In this document: positions 1 to 10,733 of the stretch, piece after piece
How positions within the stretch are numbered: the stretch's first letter is position 1
Layout of the letters: the number at the start of each line of letters is the position of its first letter
The notes under the pieces: generated by a model
Seen by the model: the letters and a program-made list of their open reading frames with translations, nothing else
Databases searched by the model: none
Told to the model about the DNA's origin: nothing
Made by a program: the position numbers and the translations under genes
Source of the DNA: an uncultured Chloroflexota bacterium
GTDB taxonomy: Bacteria; Chloroflexota; Anaerolineae; Caldilineales; Caldilineaceae
Assembly (NCBI GenBank): GCA_903858085.1
Contig: CAIOHJ010000129.1
Span: 1-64,000 of the forward strand
Direction of reading: 5' to 3'
DNA: 64,000 nucleotides

Positions 1-207
1 GCAGCGCTGCCCTTCGACCTCGGCACAGCGCTGGCTGGCTGCCTCGAGCGAACGCTGAGGGCCCAACAGCCGGTAACGTTCAAAGCGGTTGAACCAGGCT
101 AGCGGCTCGTCCGATCGTTTCTCCCAGGCCACAGACTCGACACACGGAGAGAGCGTCTCTATCCCTTGCTGACCTTCTCGAACACCCACCAGATTCAATC
201 CCATCAT
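1..207 (-). CDS. Mobile-element/phage-like protein, N-terminal fragment (runs off left edge)
   Basis: This is an open reading frame of 69 codons with no stop before the window edge, so only the N-terminus is seen. The start is ATG at 205-207, preceded by AAGGAG with an 8-base spacer; a second ATG follows directly. The residues around 29-53 read WEKRSDEPLAWFNRFERY followed by a Leu-Gly-Pro-Gln-Arg-Ser-Leu stretch. The pattern 'W..r.dEp..aF..Y..lGp.RSl' is typical of the N-terminus of small-terminase-like or related helix-turn-helix proteins of phages and mobile elements; that comparison is from memory. It is transcribed leftward, away from the repeat region and the damaged ATPase. Function cannot be fixed from the fragment. 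Confidence 0.6.
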   Translation of the reverse strand, partial: MMGLNLVGVREGQQGIETLSPCVESVAWEKRSDEPLAWFNRFERYRLLGPQRSLEAASQRCAEVEGQRC

Positions 208-590
208 ACGCAGCACTCCTTGCTGAACACAGGCGCACAACTCCTAGCCTAGCAAGCGAGCAGACCGGTTGCAAGTGACACTGCCGACAGGTTCCTCAAC
301 GGCACACCCAGTTGCACCCTTGTCCCACGCCTTTTCACGCTCTGCCTACCACACCTACAACCCTACAACCAGAGCCCCTCCCACTCGAGGTCGTACCCAT
401 CCTTTTTGTTGTAGAAGGCGTTGTAGCTGTGGTAATTGAGAACCTGATCTTGCCGTCGCAACACGCCTCCCACAGGGGCTCCGCACTCCCTGCCTGCCAT
501 CCCTTCAGCAATTTGCGCGTTTTCAGGCCCCTCACAAGGCGCTTGGACCGATCCCCCCTCTCCAGCCCTACAATCCTACAACCATTCGTT

Positions 591-621
<31 letters not shown>

Positions 622-719
622 AGAAGAGGGAAGAGTCGTTGTAGTGGTAGGAGGGAAAGGGGGGCTGCGCACGCAAGCCAGATCGCGTGTCTGGCCTGCG
701 CCGGCTTGCCGCGCCTCAC

Positions 720-1028
720 CGGGCCTGCCGGCCAGAGCGTCGCGCAACTGGGCTCACCGGCCGTCGCGTCGCGTCCCACCGGGCTCACCGGCCGTCGCGT
801 CGCGTCCCACTGGGCTCACCGGCCGTCGCGTCGCGTCCCACCGGGCTCACCGGCCGTCGCGGCGCGTCCCATCGGGCTCACCGGCCGTCGCGGCGCGTCC
901 CACCGGGCTCACCGGCCGTCGCGACGCGTCCCATCGGGCTCACCGGCCGTCGCGGCGCGTCCCACCGGGCCTACCGGCCAGCGCGTCGCGCCTCACCGCA
1001 CCTGGCGGCCAGCGCGCCGCGCTGCAAC
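720..1028. repeat. 31-bp tandem repeat array (minisatellite)
   Basis: Seven nearly identical 31-bp copies run without spacers from 749 to 965, with unit start CGGGCTCACCGGCCGTCGCG. Variation is confined to a few bases, such as GTCGCG versus GGCGCG and a final C or T. A shorter diverged copy (720-748) precedes them and two diverged copies (966-996 and 997-1028) follow. Because 31 leaves remainder one when divided by three, all three forward frames stay open through the array. The decay at both ends and perfect copies in the middle are typical of tandem expansion by slippage or recombination. No function can be assigned. Confidence 0.9.
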
Positions 1029-1443
1029 AGGAAACAACCTGTCTCACCCTTTGCCAGGGGCTTTTGGGCAGGCGCGACGCCGCGTTTCAGACGAGCTCAC
1101 AAGGCCGCACCCTACATACGGTTACAACCGTTTTTACAACTGAAAAGTGGGCCGTCTCCAGAGGTAGAAGCAGGGCTGTTGTAGGATTGGTAGGTGTTGT
1201 AGCAGGTCCCGCCCGAAACCTGCACAGCGTCTCTGCGCCACAGCCCGCCCGTCTGGCGCTGCACACGGTTTGAATCTCGATAAAATTGAAAATCTACAAC
1301 TTTTGTCACAAGCGCAAAACAGGGCAGAATCGTGTAAACCTCTGTTCAGTCCGCCCAGGGGCCATGTTACGCTTTGAACAATGTGTTCGAGAAGGGCGAA
1401 CGGACAACGCATGCAGACGTTTTTTGAAGGAAGGATTCGGACA

Positions 1444-2229
1444 ATGTGGGAAAGGTTGCCAGCTCTGATCGACGATTTTGCCGGGAAGATTGTGCACAAG
1501 ACATTCTGCTGTCTTGTCAAAGGTATTCCCTGCATGGAAACCGTTCATGCCGCTGCAACAGGCCCCTGGGCAGAGTCAATCTGCGCAAAGGTAGCAGCAT
1601 GTACACAGGGTGGGCAGCCCGCCATACGACACATGTTCACCGTGCTGGCTCGCCAGAATCCGGATCTGACCGCACTGCTCACTGCCCCCGATGAAAGCCA
1701 ACCCAGGGTCTGGACGTTTCAGAACCTTTACCATACCAGTTTTCCTCCTCCCCAGTTTCTGCTACCGGATCTGCTTCCAGTTGGCCTGACTATCCTGGCG
1801 GGTCGTCCCAAAATCGGCAAGTCCTGGCTGGCAATGCAGATTGCCGCTGCTGTAGGAACCGGCAGTACGTTGTTTGGCCGGACTGCCCAGCAAGGGACGG
1901 TACTTTACCTTGCGCTGGAAGATACTCCGGGGCGGATCAAAGACCGAGGTCAAAAGCAAGGCATTCCCGAGAGCGCATTGATCATCCTCGACACCTTCAA
2001 TCGCACTCTGGATAACGCCGACCCAATGGACACCAAAGCGATGACCCTGCCGAGTATGACCACCTCATGCCGCTCGGAAGCCAGCGTCAACGCCTTCTGC
2101 CACATCCGCGGCGACCTCTCGACCGCACGCAAAAACGGCCAGCGCGTGCTCAATTCGTTATCCCTGGTTCTGCCTGGCACACGCTTCGTTCCGGCGTGCA
2201 TCTCTGCTCATGCTCCGCCAGCAGCCTGA
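1444..2229 (+). pseudogene. RepA-like AAA ATPase, internally deleted
   Basis: The start chosen is ATG at 1444 with AAGGAAGG ten bases upstream. A recognisable AAA_25/RepA-type core begins near residue 90 (WTFQNLYHT), with a Walker A motif GRPKIGKSW at about 120-128 and LALEDTPGRIKDR at about 156-168. The Walker-B-like LIILDTFNR (about 179-187) follows only some ten residues later. In intact family members a longer segment separates these elements, so an internal deletion is likely. After about residue 200 the sequence no longer resembles the family, suggesting a frameshift or replacement of the C-terminus. Intact relatives act as plasmid or phage replication helicases. It lies next to the iteron-like repeats and is probably non-functional. 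Confidence 0.65.
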
Positions 2230-2408
2230 GCAGTCACGTTTCTCCCAGATTCCGGTTTGTATGCTATTATGTTCCGAGGGAACGATTCGCCGTTTGTTGG
2301 TTCGTTCACAACACGCAGGGCTGCTGCTGTCTCCCCTGCCATTCCGAGCGAATTCAACAAGAACGGCCCTCATGGATGTCGTATTTTGACTCGCCAGGAC
2401 GCACGAAC

Positions 2409-3257
2409 ATGACTCAACTCGCACTTAACCTTGGGCAGCAGACAAAATTGACGGTTCTTACCGGAGATTGCGCTCAACTTCTGCCTTCCCTTGAAACTGA
2501 ATCCATCCAGTGCTGCGTGACGTCGCCCCCATACTGGGGATTGCGTGACTACGACCACCCCAATCAAATCGGGGCTGAGCCATCTCCAGAGCAATATGTT
2601 CAAAATTTGGTTGACATTTTTCGGCTGGTGCGCAAGACCCTCCGCCCGGAGGGAACACTTTGGTTGAATGTGGGGGATGGGTATGCTCGCAATGGAGGAA
2701 CAGGAAAGTGTGGACCGAACGCAGTCGTCGGCAATACGAAAAAATTGATCCAAAAACGGAACTGTAAGGTTCCAGAAGTTTGGGGATTGAAAGATCGAGA
2801 CTTGATGGGGCTCCCGTGGCGCGTCGCATTTGCCCTTCAAGCAGATGGGTGGATCCTCAGATCAAAGATTACTTGGATCAAAAAAACGGCGATGCCTGAG
2901 AGTGTCAAAAACCGTCCCACAAACGCAACTGAAGAGATCTTTTTGTTTGCCAAATCCCCCAATTATTATTACAACGCACAAGCCGTGCGCCAAGATACAG
3001 GAGCCAATCTACGCAATTATTGGATGCTTGGACCCGACCCAGGAAATCATGGACATCCCGCCGCATTTCCGCGGGAGCTTGCCCGACGATGTATTTTGTT
3101 GGGTTCGCGTGTTGGAGATGTGGTGCTTGATCCATTCGGTGGATCAGGAACAACTGGGATTGTGGCCAATGAAGTAAATCGCCACGCAATTTTGATCGAG
3201 CTGAACAACTCCTACGCCGACTGCGCCCGCGATCGAGGTGATGATGTCACGGCGTAA
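2409..3257 (+). CDS. Site-specific DNA methyltransferase (beta class, N4-cytosine or N6-adenine)
   Basis: A 282-residue enzyme that would transfer a methyl group from S-adenosylmethionine to a base in a specific DNA site. Catalytic motif IV is TSPPYWGLRDY at residues 38-48. The SAM-binding motif I DPFGGSGTTG is near the C-terminus (241-250). This order, catalytic before SAM-binding, defines the beta class, and SPPY favours N4-cytosine methylation. The ATG at 2409 has AGGA eight bases upstream; an in-frame ATG at 2376 is an alternative. The stop lies inside the next gene, an HNH nuclease, as expected for a coupled restriction-modification pair. GC content is visibly lower than in most of the window. 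Confidence 0.88.
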   Translation: MTQLALNLGQQTKLTVLTGDCAQLLPSLETESIQCCVTSPPYWGLRDYDHPNQIGAEPSPEQYVQNLVDIFRLVRKTLRPEGTLWLNVGDGYARNGGTGKCGPNAVVGNTKKLIQKRNCKVPEVWGLKDRDLMGLPWRVAFALQADGWILRSKITWIKKTAMPESVKNRPTNATEEIFLFAKSPNYYYNAQAVRQDTGANLRNYWMLGPDPGNHGHPAAFPRELARRCILLGSRVGDVVLDPFGGSGTTGIVANEVNRHAILIELNNSYADCARDRGDDVTA

Positions 3258-3837
3258 GGGTTCAAAACAATTGATTCTCGATTTTTTTCTTTCCAACCTC
3301 GGAAAAGTTGTTGAATCTCGCGAGATTCAGCTGGCCAGTGGCGGTGCTGTCGAATGGGCTCGTCGAGTCCGAGAACTGAGAAACGAAGAAGGTTACCAAA
3401 TCCTCTCGCACAAAGACCGCGCTGACTTAAAACCAAACCACTATCTTCTCGAGACAGACAAACGGCTGCCTGCGTTCAAACGAAACATCTCAAAAGAAAC
3501 TCGAGCGTGGGTGTTAGAGCGAAACGGTTACACCTGCCAAATGTGTGGAGCAGCAGCGGGAGACGCTGATCCGTTCGTTCCAAATCGTACAGTTCGGTTG
3601 ACAATGGGCCATATCCTCGACAAGTCAAAAGGCGGGGATGATTCGCCGAACAATCTTCGAGCTGTTTGTATGAGTTGCAACGAAGGATTGGCGAATATCG
3701 GATTTCCAAAACCTGATCGAATTCATCTGTTGGCTCAAGTGCGTCGTGCCACCATCGATGATCAGAAAGCGCTGCTGGAATGGCTCCTCAAGAAATTCCA
3801 TACCAAAATCACAGACAAGAATCTGTTGTCAGGCTAA
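3244..3837 (+). CDS. HNH endonuclease, probable restriction partner of the methyltransferase
   Basis: A 197-residue protein with a C-terminal HNH (beta-beta-alpha metal) nuclease domain. Visible residues are CQMC (C98, C101), H123 in MGHILDKSKGG, N137 in SPNNLRAVC and the second Cys pair C142/C145. The two CxxC pairs would bind structural zinc and the central His and Asn would serve the metal site. The N-terminal 80 residues look like a winged-helix DNA-binding region (SREIQLASGG). The ATG at 3244 has GAGG with a five-base spacer and overlaps the methyltransferase stop by 14 bases, so the two are probably translated together. Start codons at 3238 (GTG) and 3241 (ATG) are also in frame. Function as the restriction enzyme is inferred from context. 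Confidence 0.82.
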   Translation: MSRRKGSKQLILDFFLSNLGKVVESREIQLASGGAVEWARRVRELRNEEGYQILSHKDRADLKPNHYLLETDKRLPAFKRNISKETRAWVLERNGYTCQMCGAAAGDADPFVPNRTVRLTMGHILDKSKGGDDSPNNLRAVCMSCNEGLANIGFPKPDRIHLLAQVRRATIDDQKALLEWLLKKFHTKITDKNLLSG

Positions 3838-3877
3838 AAAAGCACGAGAATCGTGTCATTCAAATCAGAGAAATGCA

Positions 3878-4828
3878 ATGAAAGCCATCGTACAGAATGA
3901 ATACGGCTCACCCGAAGCCCTCCAACTCCAAGAGATCGACAAGCCGGAAGTCAAGGAAACCCAAATAAGGGTCCGTGTTCGCGCAGCAGCCTTGAACGCA
4001 GGTGATTACTTCTCCGTGCGAGGCAGTCCATGGCTCGTTCGATTGATGGTCGGGTTCCCCAAACCAAAAAACTACATTCTTGGCTGGGATGTTGCAGGAG
4101 AGGTCGATGAAGTCGGCAAGAAAGTGAACCGCTTTCACCCAGGAGACATCGTGTTCGGCTCCTGTCAGGGTGCTCTTGCTGAATATGCGTGCGCAGCCGA
4201 AGAACAGTTCGCGATCAAACCCACCAACCTCACCTTCGAGCAGGCTGCAGCCGTTCCAACCGCAGCATTGACTGCCCTCCAAGGTCTTCGAGACGCAGGA
4301 AAAGTGCAAGCAGGGCAGAGAGTCTTGATCAACGGAGCCTCAGGCGGTGTCGGAACCTTCGCTGTGCAGATCGCAAAGTCTCTTGGTGCAGAAGTCACCG
4401 GCGTTTGTAGCACAAGAAACGTTGATTTGGTCCGGTCACTCGGCGCAGACCACGTCATCGACTACACCCAAGAAGATTTCACCCAAGGCGGACCACGCTA
4501 CGACCTTATCCTCGACAATGTCGGCAACCGTTCGTTCTCAGAGTGCAGACGCGCGCTGACCCCTAGAGGAACGCTGCTGCCCAACACTGGCCATGCAGGG
4601 ATGGGATACGTGCTCACAGCGTTTGCACGTTCGGTCTTCGTGCGCCAACAGAGCCGCCCGTTCGTCGAGACGCCAAACACCCAAGATCTGCTCGTTCTCA
4701 AAGATCTCATCGAAGCCGGAAAAGTGACGCCCGTCCTCGACAAAATGTATCGGCTGAACGAAAGCCCCAAGGCGATCGCCTATGTCGGCGAGGGACACGC
4801 TCGCGGCAAAGTCGTCGTTGTCTTGTGA
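3878..4828 (+). CDS. Zinc-free MDR oxidoreductase (NAD(P)-dependent quinone oxidoreductase-like)
   Basis: A 316-residue medium-chain dehydrogenase/reductase. The N-terminus MKAIVQNEYGSPEALQLQEI starts the GroES-like catalytic domain. The nucleotide-binding motif GASGGVGTFAVQIAKSLGAE begins the Rossmann domain near residue 150. The catalytic Cys/His zinc ligands of alcohol dehydrogenases are absent, which fits quinone oxidoreductase/enoyl reductase relatives that reduce quinones or activated alkenes with NAD(P)H. It starts 40 bases after the HNH gene on the same strand and shares its lower GC, so it probably arrived with the same island. Its role there is unknown. Confidence 0.85.
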   Translation: MKAIVQNEYGSPEALQLQEIDKPEVKETQIRVRVRAAALNAGDYFSVRGSPWLVRLMVGFPKPKNYILGWDVAGEVDEVGKKVNRFHPGDIVFGSCQGALAEYACAAEEQFAIKPTNLTFEQAAAVPTAALTALQGLRDAGKVQAGQRVLINGASGGVGTFAVQIAKSLGAEVTGVCSTRNVDLVRSLGADHVIDYTQEDFTQGGPRYDLILDNVGNRSFSECRRALTPRGTLLPNTGHAGMGYVLTAFARSVFVRQQSRPFVETPNTQDLLVLKDLIEAGKVTPVLDKMYRLNESPKAIAYVGEGHARGKVVVVL

Positions 4829-4843
4829 GGTGGAATCAGCGCA

Positions 4844-4864
4844 CGTTGTATCTGTGATACAACG
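4844..4864. terminator. Perfect 9-bp inverted repeat after the MDR gene
   Basis: CGTTGTATC-TGT-GATACAACG is a perfect nine-base stem with a three-base loop, sixteen bases past the MDR stop and between convergent genes. No T-run follows on either strand. It could be a weak bidirectional terminator, an operator, or an end structure of the neighbouring IS200-type element. Confidence 0.45.
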
Positions 4865-4957
4865 CAACCTTGGCCACGGAGGGCCGATGTGACCTGAGTG
4901 CCGCTCTGCAAACACCTGTTTTTGTGCGGCCAGCGGCCGAGAGCTCGGTTCGAAGCC

Positions 4958-5362
4958 TCAAACGTTTTTCTGCTGCTCGATGTACTGCTTGATCGCCGCT
5001 GTCGGCGATCCCCCAACCGTAGAAACAAAATATGAGTTCGTCCAAAGGGTCGGCAACCGACTTTTCAACTTGGGATATTCTTTGCGCAAGATCCGCGAAC
5101 TGCGCCCTTTGAGCAGCTTCACCAGCCGATGTATGCCAAACTGCGGATCGACCTCACAAATGAGATGCACATGGTCGGGCATGATCTCAAGTTCGATGAT
5201 TTCAACCTGCAGCTCGACAACCGACTCGCGCAAGATTTGTTGAAGTCTTTCCTCAACCCCGTCCATTAAGACTTTTCGACGGTATTTGGGACACCATACT
5301 ACGTGGTACTTGCACGAATATGTGACATTGCTGTTTTGTTTGTATTCTTGCAATTTTCTCAT
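4958..5362 (-). CDS. tnpA: IS200/IS605-family Y1 transposase (TnpA)
   Basis: A 134-residue single-strand transposase of the HUH class. Visible features are the N-terminal TYSCKYHVVWCPKYRRKVL, the HUH motif in MPDHVHLICEV (His-Val-His) and the C-terminal helix AAIKQYIEQQKN with the candidate catalytic tyrosine. Start ATG at 5360-5362. Family members are about 130-150 residues, so the gene looks complete. No TnpB/IscB gene accompanies it, as in IS200 itself. An 8-bp stem (GATCGCCG-CTGT-CGGCGATC, 4991-5010) lies within the 3' end of the gene. It sits at the boundary between the low-GC island and the high-GC chromosome. Confidence 0.9.
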   Translation of the reverse strand: MRKLQEYKQNSNVTYSCKYHVVWCPKYRRKVLMDGVEERLQQILRESVVELQVEIIELEIMPDHVHLICEVDPQFGIHRLVKLLKGRSSRILRKEYPKLKSRLPTLWTNSYFVSTVGGSPTAAIKQYIEQQKNV

Positions 5363-5445
5363 AAAGAGATTATACAGCCAGAAACAACGTAATCCAAAAT
5401 GTACGAAACTATCGCTGATCTCCGCCCGCTGTCCCCTCTTCCCCG

Positions 5446-6846
5446 TCAAAGAGAGCGCTGCGGAAGAGCCGCCAAAAGGCCGGTTGGGTTGCGTGCCACT
5501 CTCTCACAAGCGACCGAAAGACGGGTATACTGCGCATTGCCGGATACCCACCCAATCTGCCCATCCTCCAGACGCACCTGTACCCAGGCACAATTTTCAA
5601 TTTTTCCGGTTACATTCAGCTGCATCCCGCGCAACACCGTCTCTAAAATTGCATACTCCGTGCCCGGCCCAGCCCGAACATTCAATCGCTGCGCCAGAAT
5701 TTCCACCACAGGCGTCAGCGTCACAGTCGGCGTCGCAGTCGGCGTCGCAGTCGGCGTCGCAGTCAGCGTCACAGTCGGCGTCACAGTCGGCGTCACAGTC
5801 GGCGTCGCAGTCGGCGTCATAGTCGGCGTCGCAGTCGGCGTCATAGTCGGGGCAACCACCTGGAGCAGCACATCACGGCTGCCCGGCCGTGTCGTGCCAT
5901 CGGCCAGATACAGACGTGTGGTCAGCCGGTAGGCCCCCACCCTGTTGAAGGGGATCGCCATCCGCCAGCTCCCATCCGCGGCACTCAATGTGACCCCCAG
6001 CGGCACACCGCCGGCCAACACTTCAACCTGCACCCCCGGGAGAGCCTGCCCACGCACAGCCAGCATGGTACCCACAGGCAGCACCCCTTTCGGCGTCACA
6101 TCCAAACTCTGCAGCGGACCCCAAAGGACGGAAGTCGGCGTGGGGGAGGGCATCGCCGCAGGCAGAGGCGTGGGCACCAGGCCCAGAAGGGTGTAGACCG
6201 CAAAAGGCATGACCCTGCCTGTCATCCCCGCACAGTAGACCCCCGTGTCCCCATCGACCCACTCATCGATAAGGCGCACCTCCTGCAGCAGCCCCCCCCG
6301 GCGCAGCGCATCGACTTGCGCCAGCCGACCCTCAAACGCAATCAACGCCTTGCTGCGCAGCCGACCTTCGACCTCCGCACGCCGTTCTTCCAACGTTCCA
6401 ATGCCGTTGTCACAGATTCGTTCCGCCCGCACCGGCTGCAAGGTGAACAGCTGAAGGCCCCCTTCCACCTCATACACCCAGACACGCACGCAAATTTCGT
6501 TCAGCCGCCCCGCCGAGTTGTAAAATTCAGGCGTGGAGCCCCGCCACAGCTGCACAGCCTGCTCGTCGCTCCCCCCCCCAGCCGTGGGGAAGGGCGCAGG
6601 GACCCCGCTCTCAAAGGGGCCGCCCGCAGCGCGGTTGACCGCCGCCAACAGCTTTTGCCTGGCATCCGCCAGGCTCGAATAGTCTTCAGGCCCAATGCAA
6701 ACGACCCGCTCGGTTTGCCGGACCATCGTCTCCTGCGCCATGGCCGAGGCAGACCAGACTATGGCTCCCCACACCATGGCAAACCACACCATGGCAAACC
6801 ATAGAGCTGCCCGCCCCCCCCCCTGCACCACAAATTGAGATGACAT
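5446..6846 (-). CDS. Secreted protein with Thr-Pro repeat linker and SH3 (bacterial SH3b) domain
   Basis: A 466-residue protein. The start is ATG at 6844-6846 with GGAGG eleven bases upstream. The N-terminus has a hydrophobic stretch (ALWFAMVWFAMVWGAIVW) ending in ASAMA before QE, a probable signal peptide. About 300 residues without a recognised domain follow. Then comes a linker of TPTATPTVTP-type repeats and a C-terminal SH3_3-type domain (LNVRAGPGTEYAILETV... WVQVRLEDGQIGWVSGNA). Such domains often bind cell-wall or extracellular ligands, and Thr-Pro linkers usually hold a domain away from the surface. The first 300 residues contain regularly placed cysteines. It is divergent from ilvE. 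Molecular role unknown. Confidence 0.75.
   Translation of the reverse strand: MSSQFVVQGGGRAALWFAMVWFAMVWGAIVWSASAMAQETMVRQTERVVCIGPEDYSSLADARQKLLAAVNRAAGGPFESGVPAPFPTAGGGSDEQAVQLWRGSTPEFYNSAGRLNEICVRVWVYEVEGGLQLFTLQPVRAERICDNGIGTLEERRAEVEGRLRSKALIAFEGRLAQVDALRRGGLLQEVRLIDEWVDGDTGVYCAGMTGRVMPFAVYTLLGLVPTPLPAAMPSPTPTSVLWGPLQSLDVTPKGVLPVGTMLAVRGQALPGVQVEVLAGGVPLGVTLSAADGSWRMAIPFNRVGAYRLTTRLYLADGTTRPGSRDVLLQVVAPTMTPTATPTMTPTATPTVTPTVTPTVTLTATPTATPTATPTVTLTPVVEILAQRLNVRAGPGTEYAILETVLRGMQLNVTGKIENCAWVQVRLEDGQIGWVSGNAQYTRLSVACERVARNPTGLLAALPQRSL
5712..5850. repeat. 12-bp-period coding repeat (Thr-Pro linker)
   Basis: Repeats of GTCGGCGTCGCA/GTCGGCGTCACA in plus-strand view encode the TATP/TVTP units of the SH3 protein on the minus strand. 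The nucleotide copies are nearly identical, so length variation by slippage is likely and would change linker length in steps of four residues. Confidence 0.85.
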
Positions 6847-7054
6847 TGTTTCCGGCCTCCTTGGCCTGGATTTCACACGTGCACTCCCCTCTGCGCGCGC
6901 CGTCGTCAGCAGCCCCTGCTGCAAGACGCTGCCCTCCGTTCCACCCGCTTCTCCCCAAATGACAGATCTGTGGTATACTCCAAACCAATACCCAGTCTTT
7001 TTGGCCTCACAGCCGGGAGACCTATTCCAAGAGCAGAACCAAGGAGCGTTTTTC

Positions 7055-7975
7055 ATGACCATGCGTGCCGATTATATCTGGATGAACGGCAAGATTATTC
7101 CCTGGGACGAGGCCAAGGTCCACGTCTTCACCCATGCACTGCACTACGGCAGCAGCGCCTTTGAAGGGATCCGCGTCTACGAGACCACGCACGGGCCAGC
7201 CCTCTTCCGAGGCCAGGAACATTACGAACGGCTGCTCTACAGCGCCAAGGTGGCACGCATCCCCTCCCCCTATACCGTCGAAGAGTATCTGCAGGCCACC
7301 TTCGACGTGGTGCGCGCCAACCAACAGCGCAACGCCTACGTGCGCCCGCTCCTTTTCCGCGGCTACGATAAGCTCGGCGTCGACGGACGCTCCTGCCCGG
7401 TCGAAACGATCGTGGCCTCGGTGCCCTGGGGCGCCTACCTCGGCAAAGAAGGGCTGGAGCAAGGGGTCGATGTGCAGGTCAGCACCTGGCGCCGAATGGC
7501 ACCCGATACCCTCAACGCGCTGGCCAAAATCGGCGGCCAGTACGTGAACAGCCAAAATATCGTCATGGAAGCCCACGACAACGGCTTTGCCGAAGGAATC
7601 GCCCTCGACGTCAACGGCTACGTCTCCGAAGGCAGCGGCGAAAATATCTTTTTGATCATCAAAGGCAAAATCTATACCCCCCCCCTGGCCAACAGCATCC
7701 TCGGCGGGATCACACGGGACTGCGCCACCCAGATCGCACAGGAGCTCGGCTACTCGGTGACCGAAGCGGTCATCCCGCGCGAGATGCTCTATATGGCCGA
7801 TGAGATCTTCTTCACAGGCACCGCTGCCGAAATTACCCCCGTGCGCTCCGTCGACCGTCTGCCCGTCGGAAGCGGCAAACGCGGCCCCATCACCGAACGC
7901 ATCCAGGCCCGCTTCTTCGGAATTGTAGAAGGAGAACTGCCCGATACCTTCCACTGGCTCACCCCGATCGACTGA
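7055..7975 (+). CDS. ilvE: Branched-chain amino acid aminotransferase
   Basis: A 306-residue fold-type IV PLP enzyme that interconverts valine, leucine and isoleucine with their 2-oxo acids, using glutamate/2-oxoglutarate. Visible are HYGSSAFEGIRVYET near residues 30-44, the PLP lysine K158 in ALAKIGGQYVNSQ, and GYVSEGSGENIF near 188-199 that holds the cofactor phosphate region. Length and motif order match IlvE. The ATG at 7055 has AAGGAG at 7041-7046 with an eight-base spacer, so an upstream in-frame start is not needed. It is a single gene, divergent from the SH3 protein and convergent with mutS. Confidence 0.93.
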   Translation: MTMRADYIWMNGKIIPWDEAKVHVFTHALHYGSSAFEGIRVYETTHGPALFRGQEHYERLLYSAKVARIPSPYTVEEYLQATFDVVRANQQRNAYVRPLLFRGYDKLGVDGRSCPVETIVASVPWGAYLGKEGLEQGVDVQVSTWRRMAPDTLNALAKIGGQYVNSQNIVMEAHDNGFAEGIALDVNGYVSEGSGENIFLIIKGKIYTPPLANSILGGITRDCATQIAQELGYSVTEAVIPREMLYMADEIFFTGTAAEITPVRSVDRLPVGSGKRGPITERIQARFFGIVEGELPDTFHWLTPID

Positions 7976-8000
7976 CGGCCCGCCGCTCGTCCGGAAAACC

Positions 8001-8065
8001 GGGGGCTGCCCCCAGGTTTCAGAAACTCCAGCCCTGCACAGCCACCCACCCGCCTGTGCAGGGCT
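8001..8065. terminator. Stem-loops between ilvE and mutS
   Basis: AGCCCTGCACAG (8030-8041) and CTGTGCAGGGCT (8054-8065) form a perfect 12-bp stem with a 12-base loop. A shorter GGGGGC-T-GCCCCC stem (8001-8013) precedes it. They lie between convergent genes and probably end transcription from both sides, although no T-run follows. Confidence 0.6.
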
Positions 8066-8122
8066 GCTTCCCGCCCGTTCGCCAGCCACTTCCGTCGCTT
8101 CCCCCCATTCCCCAAAGACCCC

Positions 8123-10723
<2,601 letters not shown>

Positions 10724-10733
10724 GGCGCTTTCC

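Noticed and set aside
720..1028. CRISPR array
   Set aside because: The 31-bp units are contiguous and have no unique spacers, and no cas genes are present.
644..1273. Arg/Pro/Ser-rich protein-coding frame over the 31-bp array
   Set aside because: All three forward frames are open only because the unit length is not a multiple of three; there is no ribosome binding site or recognisable domain.
5286..5822. Protein ending in Ser-Ala-Ser-Gln repeats on the plus strand
   Set aside because: It is the antisense reading of the Thr-Pro linker of the SH3 protein and overlaps tnpA.
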